Of a stretch of 26,733 bases of DNA, positions 16,302-22,841 are shown piece after piece. The notes beneath the pieces are model-generated. The model saw only the letters and a list, made by a program, of their open reading frames with translations, searched no databases and was not told where the DNA came from. The stretch is from positions 1 through 26,733 of the forward strand of contig JAKBPM010000013.1 in NCBI GenBank assembly GCA_021829515.1, written 5' to 3'. The stretch comes from Nitrospirota bacterium (GTDB lineage Bacteria > Nitrospirota_A > Leptospirillia > Leptospirillales > Leptospirillaceae). The translations under genes were made by a program, and so were the position numbers. The number at the start of each line of letters is the position of its first letter. The stretch's first letter is position 1.

Positions 16302-16547
16302 TCAGATCCCTTCTTTCTCTTTCCTGATCCAAAACAAAAAAGACTTGTCCTTTTCTTCACTTTTCAGCAGAGTGTGTCCTGTTTTTTTGGTCCATGCCTC
16401 CATATCCGGACGACTGCCTGGGTCCGTTGAAATCATCAGAACAATTTCACCCACATTCATTTCGTTGATTTGTTTCCTGGTTTTTAGTACCGGCATGGGA
16501 CACATCATTCCGGAACAGTCCAGTTTTACCGACTCGATATAATCCAC
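16302..16547 (-). CDS. TusA/SirA-family sulfur carrier protein
   Basis: An 81-aa single-domain protein. The family signature CPMPVLKTRKQI begins at catalytic Cys16, which forms a persulfide for sulfur relay. Cys11 is an extra cysteine. A DPGSRPDMEAW block follows. E. coli TusA supplies sulfur for 2-thiouridine made by MnmA, and mnmA lies in this window (19030-20154), so a link is plausible. In sulfur-oxidising organisms TusA-like proteins also act in sulfur trafficking, so I leave the symbol blank. The start is GTG with AAGGAG (16554-16559) 6 nt upstream. Confidence 0.9.
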   Translation of the reverse strand: MDYIESVKLDCSGMMCPMPVLKTRKQINEMNVGEIVLMISTDPGSRPDMEAWTKKTGHTLLKSEEKDKSFLFWIRKEKEGI

Positions 16548-16612
16548 TCAATTCTCCTTCACGCTATCCAATAATTCTCTTAACTTATTACAAAAAATAA
16601 CAAATAAATACG

Positions 16613-16641
16613 TTGACAATCCCCATTGTTCATGTTACGTT
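16613..16641 (+). promoter_or_regulatory. candidate promoter upstream of the 43-aa protein gene
   Basis: A perfect TTGACA (16613-16618) is followed after 17 bp by TACGTT (16636-16641), a poor -10. The first inverted repeat (16639-16654) overlaps this -10. A second -10-like TATGAT at 16725-16730 has no recognisable -35, so an activator-dependent start is also possible. Confidence 0.35.
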
Positions 16642-16685
16642 TCATTTATGAAACATGACTGATCACTTTTGAAATCATGTTTCAT
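16639..16685. repeat. cluster of nested inverted repeats, operator-like
   Basis: GTTTCAT (16639-16645) faces ATGAAAC (16648-16654), 2 nt apart. The second arm extends as ATGAAACATGA (16648-16658) and is matched perfectly by TCATGTTTCAT (16675-16685) after 16 nt. Three copies of the ATGAAAC half-site therefore lie in 47 bp between the TusA-family gene and the 43-aa gene. This could be a regulator site or an RNA stem-loop. Confidence 0.6.
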
Positions 16686-16778
16686 GGCTTTTCTAACATT
16701 CAAACCCAATGAACCACTAGGGGATATGATCCGGTTCCCAAGAGAGCATGGAGCATGTTCATTCAGAAGGAGCTCATC

Positions 16779-16910
16779 ATGAAAAGAATTTCTGATTCCG
16801 GCGGTGTAGCCTTCACTTATGTTTCTGTAATCGGCACACTGGTAGCACTGGTGATCGTTTTTGGACATTTTTATGCAGTTGCCAACCACACACCCATCGG
16901 TGGATTGTAA
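16779..16910 (+). CDS. small single-helix membrane protein, 43 aa
   Basis: An ATG at 16779, with GAAGGAG about 6 nt upstream (ending 16772), opens a 43-codon frame ending in TAA at 16908-16910. The product has a polar N-terminus (MKRISDSGG), a hydrophobic core at about 11-36 (FTYVSVIGTLVALVIVFGHF) and a short polar tail (NHTPIGGL). It is followed 48 nt later by a strong terminator. The complete gene architecture (candidate promoter, operator-like repeats, ribosome-binding site, ORF, terminator) supports it as real. I recognise no family; its size fits accessory subunits of respiratory complexes, but that is speculation. Confidence 0.72.
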   Translation: MKRISDSGGVAFTYVSVIGTLVALVIVFGHFYAVANHTPIGGL

Positions 16911-16951
16911 AACGACCTCCTCCTCAAATCCATCCCTACGAGAATCTCTCT

Positions 16952-16988
16952 AAAAAAAGGGCGACCCATTCCGGGTTGCCCTTTTTTT
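16952..16988. terminator. bidirectional rho-independent terminator
   Basis: GGGCGACCC (16959-16967) pairs with GGGTTGCCC (16973-16981) over 9 bp with one G-U. Seven As lie before it and seven Ts (16982-16988) after it. It can end the 43-aa gene on the plus strand and rnc on the minus strand. Confidence 0.93.
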
Positions 16989-17018
16989 GGAAAACCATTT
17001 ACCATCATAGATTATTCC

Positions 17019-18140
17019 CTAAAATCCTTGGAAAGACTCACTTTGTTCACCAGCCGAACTCTTTTCCCCAGGCGCAACAACCTCTTTACTCATCATCAAA
17101 CCCGAGTCCTCAATCAATGGTTCTTCCTGGTCAGAAGGAAATGCCTCACGAGCCTGTATAGTCTCAGTCATCTTGGTAGGGGCTTCGTGATCCAGATTTT
17201 CAGGAGCTGTTTCCGTCATTTCCCCGGTTCTCTCGCCCGGCTCATGGATGACTTCTTCAGCCATATGACTTTTATGAATTCCTGGTTCTTCCTGCAATGG
17301 TTCATCTGTCTTTTTTGTTTCACCATCCCGGCCACTGACCACTTCCCAAGCATTCTTGGCCGCAAGGATGGAAGCTCCCCTTTTGGTCGTTGTCTCCCCG
17401 GAGGCCAAAAGCTCCTCCTTCACAAAAGCTCCAACCCTGAAGCGTCTCTGGTGGGGAGGACCAAATTCTTCGATAACACGATATTCCGGTTGAACTCCAT
17501 GGCTCCTTTGACACCATTTCTGCACAAGCATCTTGTAGTTCAGGGAGGGAGGCCGGCGAGGCACCAGGACAGCGGCAATGCTCGCTTCGGGCTCTTTTCT
17601 TTCCTTACCGTCTTTCGCTTCCTTGATCACATTGGCCTGTTCAAGACCAATGACAATTTCCCGAAGAGGCTGGGCAAACCAAGGGATCAGAATCTGTCGA
17701 ACCGTTTCAAGGCCATACTCAAGATATAGACATGCTGTCAGGGATTCCAGGGTATCAGCCAGAATTGACGGATTATCCCGGTCTCCCGATGAATGGCTTC
17801 CCTTCCCCAAAATCATGAAAGAACCCAGATCCATTCGCCTTGCAATCGAAGCCAAAATCTGTGTACTGACGATGCTCGAGAAAATCTGGCCAATATCCCC
17901 TTCATTAGCGGTGGGCCAAGTGTTCAAGAGATACTCGCTCACAATCAGTCCAATGACTCGGTCTCCTAAAAACTCCAGGCGTTCATAGTTTGGAACAGGA
18001 TTTTTTCTGCCTCTTTCGTGAGATGCGGACCGATGGGTCAACGCCTCTTCAATCCTAAGGTTTTCCTTTACAGGAAGTCCCAGAATACGAATGAGTAATT
18101 CGGGTGATCGGGGAAGGGTCTTCCCCCGATATTCAAACAA
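17019..18140 (-). CDS. rnc: ribonuclease III with an acidic C-terminal tail
   Basis: RNase III cleaves double-stranded RNA, including rRNA precursors. The nuclease domain (about 13-165) has ERLEFLGD (53-60), with catalytic Glu56 and Asp60, and DTLE with Asp129 and Glu132, so activity should be retained. A lysine-rich linker of about 30 residues leads to a double-stranded RNA-binding domain at about 199-268, in which the usual KK-AE helix is replaced by TTKRGASILAAKNAWEVV. A further 100 residues or so (270-373) are low-complexity, rich in Glu, Pro and Ser, and not part of known RNase III. At 373 aa it is far longer than the usual 220-250. The start is TTG with GGAGG 5 nt upstream. Confidence 0.9.
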   Translation of the reverse strand: MFEYRGKTLPRSPELLIRILGLPVKENLRIEEALTHRSASHERGRKNPVPNYERLEFLGDRVIGLIVSEYLLNTWPTANEGDIGQIFSSIVSTQILASIARRMDLGSFMILGKGSHSSGDRDNPSILADTLESLTACLYLEYGLETVRQILIPWFAQPLREIVIGLEQANVIKEAKDGKERKEPEASIAAVLVPRRPPSLNYKMLVQKWCQRSHGVQPEYRVIEEFGPPHQRRFRVGAFVKEELLASGETTTKRGASILAAKNAWEVVSGRDGETKKTDEPLQEEPGIHKSHMAEEVIHEPGERTGEMTETAPENLDHEAPTKMTETIQAREAFPSDQEEPLIEDSGLMMSKEVVAPGEKSSAGEQSESFQGF

Positions 18141-18171
18141 TACTGCCTCCTCTTCGAATTACCGAAATCAA

Positions 18172-18185
18172 ATTGTGAACACAAT
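18172..18185. promoter_or_regulatory. palindrome at the rnc promoter
   Basis: ATTGTG AA CACAAT is a perfect 14-bp inverted repeat 32 nt upstream of the rnc start. On the minus strand it overlaps a -10-like TATATT (about 18188-18183), with no clear -35. An operator is plausible but unproven. Confidence 0.4.
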
Positions 18186-18244
18186 ATAACGGACGACATT
18201 CTCCCACAAAAAGGACTTTCAAATCCAACAGATTCTTCCATTTT

Positions 18245-19033
18245 TCAGATCGATACCAATTTTACAGCCATGACGTCCTGCATGGACAGGCTTGATTCCT
18301 CACCCCCCTGTTCGATACATACGCTTTCACCATTTAAAGAAACGACTTTACCTTCTATCGATCCCCAGGACAGGAACCCTCCAGGAAAACTTCTCTCTAT
18401 CAAGACAGGCAAATCCCGTTGCTGGGCCCACGACAGAAGATCCTTCTGATATCGGTGGGCGCTCGTTCCTCCCCATCCGCACCACATTCTGAGAACACCT
18501 TCATCATGGGAAGAAAGGGATTTTTCAAATAATTTTGTCAGTATTCCCCTCATTGCATCCACATCACCCATAGCCCGGTGGGGATTATCATGAATCACCC
18601 CCATAGTCCGGACAAGTTCAGTCAACTTATAGGACGAAAGCTCAGGTTTCATCCTGCGGAAAAGAGCAAGAGAGTCAATTCCCGGATTTCCTAAAGGGAT
18701 TTCGCCCTGCCGGATCAGGTCCCTGTTGATCATTCCCAAATCAAAAGACAGATTATGGGCCACAACGATCGCGTTTATCAGATGATTCTTCCATTTCCCA
18801 TATAACGCTTTCAAGGGAGGATAGCCTATGGTCATTTCTGTTGTAATCCCATTGATCCGGCTGACTTCCTCCGGAATGGCCCCCTGACCACCGACCAGGC
18901 TTTCCCCCCGGAACACCTCGACATCACCCTGCCAGACGGATAATCCCCACTCCACGACTCTCGCCTCCGGGTCCCGTAACAGACCCGATGTCTCCACGTC
19001 GAGATACGCAATGTTCAACCGGTCCCCCTTCAA
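18245..19033 (-). CDS. DEDDh-family 3'-5' exonuclease (DnaQ-like)
   Basis: The domain is the proofreading-type DEDDh nuclease. Motif I is DVETSG with Asp12 and Glu14, motif II is AHNLSFDLG (His93 to Asp98), and motif III is HRAMGDVDA with His152 and Asp157. It resembles the epsilon-like N-terminal domains of DinG/PolC and stand-alone exonucleases. Residues about 175-262 form a C-terminal region of unknown function that looks beta-rich near the end. Start TTG 19033 overlaps the mnmA stop by 4 nt, implying coupling; TTG 19018, with AAGGGGGA just upstream, is an alternative. It might act in DNA repair or RNA trimming; sequence does not decide. Confidence 0.85.
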   Translation of the reverse strand: MKGDRLNIAYLDVETSGLLRDPEARVVEWGLSVWQGDVEVFRGESLVGGQGAIPEEVSRINGITTEMTIGYPPLKALYGKWKNHLINAIVVAHNLSFDLGMINRDLIRQGEIPLGNPGIDSLALFRRMKPELSSYKLTELVRTMGVIHDNPHRAMGDVDAMRGILTKLFEKSLSSHDEGVLRMWCGWGGTSAHRYQKDLLSWAQQRDLPVLIERSFPGGFLSWGSIEGKVVSLNGESVCIEQGGEESSLSMQDVMAVKLVSI

Positions 19034-20154
19034 GATTCTTCATTCCCGGATAAGGAGATCGTTCCGGCTCCAAGAATGATCTCCTTATCAAACAATATTG
19101 CACCAACCTGTCCTGGGGAAACCCAAGGAGAAGGTTCCATAAGAGTCAGTCCAACCTTTTTCTGGCCAGGAGAATACCAGGATATCTGGCAAGCCACAGG
19201 TTTCATTGAGGACCTGAAAACGACCGACAAGGGGGTTTTAATGGAATCGGGATCTGGACCACTCCAATCTTCAAGGATACATTCCTCAACAGAAAGGCTC
19301 TCTTTCGAACCAAGAACGACTTGCTTCCTCTCGGGAATAATATCGAGGACATACACTCGTTCTCCAAACCCTGTTCCCATCCCTCTTCGTTGACCTCGCG
19401 TAAGTCCCAGACCACCTTCCATCGATCCGATCTTTTCCCCCGATTGCCCGACGGCTTCCCATTGTCCCTTCATTTCCAGTGGAATCCAGCGATCAAGGTA
19501 AGACTTCAGATTTTTATCCGACACAAAACAAGCTTCCATGTTTTCAACCATCTCTGAAACCGGAAAACCGGAATTTCTGGCAATCTCCCGGACTTCTTCC
19601 TTCGTCAATTCTGCCAAGGGCCATTCAAGTCGCTCAATTTCAGACGACTGAAGCTTTGCCAAAAAATAGGACTGGTCTTTTTTGGAATCTTTCCCTTTCG
19701 CAACATGGAAAGCTCCCGTAAGAGGGGAATGGGTCTTTCTGGCATAATGACCTGTTGCGACTTTCTGAATATTCAGGGAATCGGCAAGCGCCATCAACTC
19801 ATGGATCTTCACCTGAGCATTGCATGTCACGCAGGGATTCGGGGTTTGAGCCTTCAGATACTCCTCACGAAAGGGATCCATGACCTTTTTCCGGAACGCA
19901 TCACGCCGGTCAACCATGATAAATGGGATCGAAAGAATTTCTTCGCAGAGGTATTTGACCATGGGCACATGACAACATCCCCGTTCGGACCAGGGACGGG
20001 AGGTTTCTGGAGATGTCCCGCATTCAGACTGATCTTGTGGGTCCCATATTTCGATGATAGCCCCGGTAACGTCATATCCTGCCTGTTGCATCTTCAGGGC
20101 GGCCACAGCGGAATCCACTCCTCCGCTCATTCCAACCAGGACTTTATTATTCAT
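19030..20154 (-). CDS. mnmA: tRNA-specific 2-thiouridylase
   Basis: MnmA adds sulfur to U34 of tRNAs for Glu, Gln and Lys, using ATP to activate the base and a persulfide from the Tus relay. The PP-loop SGGVDS is at 10-15. The catalytic cysteines are Cys108 (TPNPCVTCN) and Cys209 (EACFV). ATGHYAR at 133-139 and KKDQSYFLAKL near 158-168 are family blocks. The length, 374 aa, is normal. It overlaps the bactofilin stop by 4 nt (ATGA) and the exonuclease start by 4 nt. The TusA-family protein at 16302-16547 could be a sulfur donor. Confidence 0.96.
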   Translation of the reverse strand: MNNKVLVGMSGGVDSAVAALKMQQAGYDVTGAIIEIWDPQDQSECGTSPETSRPWSERGCCHVPMVKYLCEEILSIPFIMVDRRDAFRKKVMDPFREEYLKAQTPNPCVTCNAQVKIHELMALADSLNIQKVATGHYARKTHSPLTGAFHVAKGKDSKKDQSYFLAKLQSSEIERLEWPLAELTKEEVREIARNSGFPVSEMVENMEACFVSDKNLKSYLDRWIPLEMKGQWEAVGQSGEKIGSMEGGLGLTRGQRRGMGTGFGERVYVLDIIPERKQVVLGSKESLSVEECILEDWSGPDPDSIKTPLSVVFRSSMKPVACQISWYSPGQKKVGLTLMEPSPWVSPGQVGAILFDKEIILGAGTISLSGNEES

Positions 20155-20549
20155 TTTCTTGTCTTGTCGGATTCTCCGCTCCCGGCTTCCGGCATTTCAC
20201 ATTGACCATTAAAGATCACCCCTTCCTCAACCAGCAATGATCTCGTCTGTATTTTTGCCCTGACTTTTGACGGTTTGACAAGATGGAGAGAATCCCCCGA
20301 TTCGATTTCCCCGGTGATCTGGCCACCGCAAACCACAGTCCTGACCCGGACAGCTCCATCGATTTCGGCCGTTTCCCCAATGATCAGAGTGTGGTTTGAG
20401 ATAATCTCCCCATCGACCTTTCCATCAATTCGCATGGTCCCTTCAAACTGGATCACACCTTTAAAGTAGGTTTCCTTCCCCAGGAAAGCCGTTATGTTTT
20501 TTCCGGACAAACCGGACTGGTTCTTGAACGAATTGCTTTCAGATGACAT
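20151..20549 (-). CDS. bactofilin
   Basis: Bactofilins form polymers of a right-handed beta-helix that act as cytoskeletal scaffolds. The 132-aa protein has a short polar N-terminal tail (about 20 residues), a repetitive hydrophobic/Gly core (about 21-110: GVIQFEGTMRIDGKVDGEI, HTLIIGETAEIDGAV, GQITGEIESG) and a charged C-terminal tail. The gene begins inside the parB stop (TAATG, 1-nt overlap) and ends inside the mnmA start. In Myxococcus xanthus bactofilins and a ParB-like protein help position the parS region, so this linkage suggests a similar role here. Confidence 0.92.
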   Translation of the reverse strand: MSSESNSFKNQSGLSGKNITAFLGKETYFKGVIQFEGTMRIDGKVDGEIISNHTLIIGETAEIDGAVRVRTVVCGGQITGEIESGDSLHLVKPSKVRAKIQTRSLLVEEGVIFNGQCEMPEAGSGESDKTRK

Positions 20550-21409
20550 TATTCAGACCTTTCGCTTTCATAATCGGGAGTAAGACCCAATCGCCCAAGA
20601 AAGTCATTCAGATCCTTCTCATCCTGAATGTCGACCGTAATCTGAAACGCTTTTTTCACTGGTTTGATCCGGACAGCCCTTCCAAAACTTGACGTCAAGG
20701 TTTCCTGACTTGACACTGCCCATTCGGGAACGGCTTTTTTGGGAAACGTTTTTTTCCCAATATTCTTTTCAAGACTTCTGACAGAGAGACCCTCTTCTAT
20801 AATGCTGTTTTCCCACTTCTTCTGCATCTGGGGGTCTTTGATGCCAAGCAGGATTTTTGCATGGCCCATATTCAACTCTCCGGTCTCCAGAAGGCCCAGC
20901 GTTTCAATAGGCAATGCAAGAATGCGGAGATAGTTTGCAATGGTAGAGCGTTTCATGCCCAAATGTTTGGCCAATTGTTCCTGTGTCCAGGTACATTCTT
21001 CAATCAACTGGTTCAGTCCCACGGCGATTTCAACAGGGTTCAGATCCGAACGCTGCAGATTTTCGACCAGAGCGATCTCGAGCAAACTGGTCTCCGGAAT
21101 ATCCTTGACGATTCCCGGAATCGTTTCCCAGCCCAAACGGCACGCTGCCCGGTACCGTCTTTCTCCGGCCACCAGGAAGTATCCCTCTCCCCGACTGGGA
21201 ATTTTGGTCAAAATAATCGGCTGGAGAATTCCATGATTGGCCAGAGAGTCCATCATCTCAAGGAGCTCTTCTTCCCTGAAGGTCTTCCTCGGCTGATAGG
21301 GATTTCCCTGAATATCCGTTACCGGAATCATGAGGATATCCCCCTCATGGCTCGGTCCTTCTGGTTCAAAAAGAGAATCAAGCCCTCGTCCCAAACTGTT
21401 TTTAGCCAT
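20549..21409 (-). CDS. parB: chromosome partitioning protein ParB
   Basis: ParB binds parS and slides as a CTP-dependent clamp. The family blocks are in order: an N-terminal SLGRGLDSLF segment that usually contacts ParA, IQGNPYQPRKTF, GERRYRAAC (the CTPase/clamp motif), ENLQRSDLNPVEIA, and a helix-turn-helix (QLAKHLGMKRSTIANYLRIL) for parS binding. The C-terminal domain for dimerisation follows. I chose ATG 21409, with GGGAG 10 nt upstream. A TTG at 21415 is in frame but has a worse site. The gene overlaps parA by 8 nt. Total length is 286 aa. Confidence 0.96.
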   Translation of the reverse strand: MAKNSLGRGLDSLFEPEGPSHEGDILMIPVTDIQGNPYQPRKTFREEELLEMMDSLANHGILQPIILTKIPSRGEGYFLVAGERRYRAACRLGWETIPGIVKDIPETSLLEIALVENLQRSDLNPVEIAVGLNQLIEECTWTQEQLAKHLGMKRSTIANYLRILALPIETLGLLETGELNMGHAKILLGIKDPQMQKKWENSIIEEGLSVRSLEKNIGKKTFPKKAVPEWAVSSQETLTSSFGRAVRIKPVKKAFQITVDIQDEKDLNDFLGRLGLTPDYESERSE

Positions 21410-22166
21410 ATGCAAGGATCTCCCGTGCCAAATGCAGATACGATTGGGCCCCGCGGCTCATCGCGTCATAGAGAAGAACTGGCTTACCGTGGCTTGGTGC
21501 CTCACCAAGAGTCACATTTCTGGGGATGATGCTTTTAAAAACCATCTCGGGAAAATGATTTTTCAACTCATCCAATACCTGATTCGAGAGTCTGTTTCTC
21601 TTGTCAAACATTGTTGGGAGTATTCCCTCGATTTCAAGAGAGGGATTCCATGACTTCCTGACCCGTTCAAGCGTTTTCAAAAGATGGGACAATCCTTCCA
21701 AAGCAAAAAACTCACATTGAACAGGTATTAAAACAGAATCGGCCGCGACCAAGGCATTAATCGTGATATATCCAAGAGATGGAGGGCAATCCAGAAAAAT
21801 GAAATCATAATCCGAAAGGGAACACTCTGCCATTTTTTTCCGAAGTGTCAGATGTGGATTTGACATTTTGGCCCCTTCAGCTTCAAATCCTGCCATCTGC
21901 ATCGTTCCCGGCAACAGCGATAAGTACTTCAGACTTGTTTCCAGCATGCACTCACCCATCGATCGGGTTCCGGCAATAAACTGATAGGATGAGGGTGCCG
22001 AAGGAGAAAGGGAGATACCCAAACCACTTGTCGTGTTTCCTTGAGGGTCCAGATCAATGATCAGAACTTTTTTTTCTTCAACAGCCAGGGACGCTGCAAG
22101 ATTGATCGTTGTAGTCGTCTTCCCGACTCCACCCTTCTGATTTGCAACCGCCATGATTCTTGGCAT
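21402..22166 (-). CDS. parA: chromosome partitioning ATPase ParA (Soj)
   Basis: A deviant Walker A ATPase that moves ParB-bound origins. The 254-aa protein has QKGGVGKTTTTINLAASLA (Walker A, 10-18), LIIDLDPQGN (A' motif) and FLDCPPSLG (Walker B). Length is that of chromosomal Soj-type proteins, without the long N-terminal DNA-binding part of plasmid ParA. The ATG has GGAGG about 5 nt upstream. It is preceded by a 66-bp gap containing parS, and is followed by parB with an 8-nt overlap. Confidence 0.96.
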   Translation of the reverse strand: MPRIMAVANQKGGVGKTTTTINLAASLAVEEKKVLIIDLDPQGNTTSGLGISLSPSAPSSYQFIAGTRSMGECMLETSLKYLSLLPGTMQMAGFEAEGAKMSNPHLTLRKKMAECSLSDYDFIFLDCPPSLGYITINALVAADSVLIPVQCEFFALEGLSHLLKTLERVRKSWNPSLEIEGILPTMFDKRNRLSNQVLDELKNHFPEMVFKSIIPRNVTLGEAPSHGKPVLLYDAMSRGAQSYLHLAREILAYG

Positions 22167-22206
22167 TCAATCCTCCGCCCGAGCGATATACATAGTCTTT
22201 TTAGCC

Positions 22207-22228
22207 GATTGTTCCACGTGGAACAATC
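22207..22228. promoter_or_regulatory. parS centromere-like site
   Basis: The 16-bp palindrome TGTTCCACGTGGAACA (22210-22225) is the classic parS sequence with one symmetric change from TGTTTCACGTGAAACA. Flanking bases extend the perfect palindrome to 22 bp. It lies between rsmG and parA, where ParB of the same operon would bind. I found no second copy in the window. Confidence 0.9.
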
Positions 22229-22232
22229 CTCA

Positions 22233-22841
22233 TCAAAGGCCGGTTTGGCCAGACAAAAGAGCTTCTGAGACATAAAAGTCTGCCACTTTTCCAGACTGTC
22301 CGGATTCCTTAAAATCTTTGAATGTTATCCCATGAACAGCCATGGAAGAGCAAGTCAATGAAGGAAGATCCTCACCAAATTTTCGAATCCGGATCGGAGA
22401 GTACAGAGGCAATAGCGGTAAACACGCCTTCAAAAGATCTTCCCAGGAAACTGCCTTCGACCAGATATCGACTTGGCTCCCTGAAAGATACGGCTTAATC
22501 ATCGTAATATCTTCCAGAACATGAACATTGGACAGTTTGAGGTTTCCGGCGGCATACAGAAGAAAGGTCATTTTTTTTTGACGACGCTCAATTAAGAATA
22601 TGGGTCTGGCAGGATTTAAAATGGCAAAAATGATTCCTGGAGATCCATTCCCGGATCCCAGATCTACAAGAGGAAAAGGATCATTCTGCAAGGAGAAATA
22701 CCTGGAGGCACTCGCTGGCTCAAAAATGAGATTTTTTTGGATTTCGCTTTTGGTGTGGAATCCTGTCAAGCGAACCCTGGAGTTCCAATGGAGTAACAAG
22801 TCGCAATATTGATCCAGAAGACGTTCCTGTTCAGCCACCAT
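22233..22841 (-). CDS. rsmG: 16S rRNA (guanine-N7) methyltransferase G
   Basis: RsmG methylates G527 of 16S rRNA with S-adenosylmethionine. The 202-aa protein has an early LTGF segment, the SAM-binding motif VDLGSGNGSPGI (about 59-70) and IERRQKKMTFL (about 84-94). The usual VDIGTGAGFPG has drifted slightly. The ATG overlaps the mnmG stop by 11 nt and has no good ribosome-binding site, so translation coupling with mnmG is likely. The order mnmG-rsmG-parA-parB is typical of origin-proximal regions. Confidence 0.92.
   Translation of the reverse strand: MVAEQERLLDQYCDLLLHWNSRVRLTGFHTKSEIQKNLIFEPASASRYFSLQNDPFPLVDLGSGNGSPGIIFAILNPARPIFLIERRQKKMTFLLYAAGNLKLSNVHVLEDITMIKPYLSGSQVDIWSKAVSWEDLLKACLPLLPLYSPIRIRKFGEDLPSLTCSSMAVHGITFKDFKESGQSGKVADFYVSEALLSGQTGL

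Noticed and set aside
16635..16889. 84-codon minus-strand ORF
   Set aside because: It runs opposite the 43-aa gene and through the inverted-repeat cluster. It has no family motif, and the plus-strand ORF has the better context.
17028..17729. 233-codon plus-strand ORF
   Set aside because: It is the antisense shadow of rnc, with no motif of its own.
22207..22228. palindrome as a transcription terminator for rsmG
   Set aside because: It has no T-run on either strand and matches parS, so a ParB site is the better explanation.
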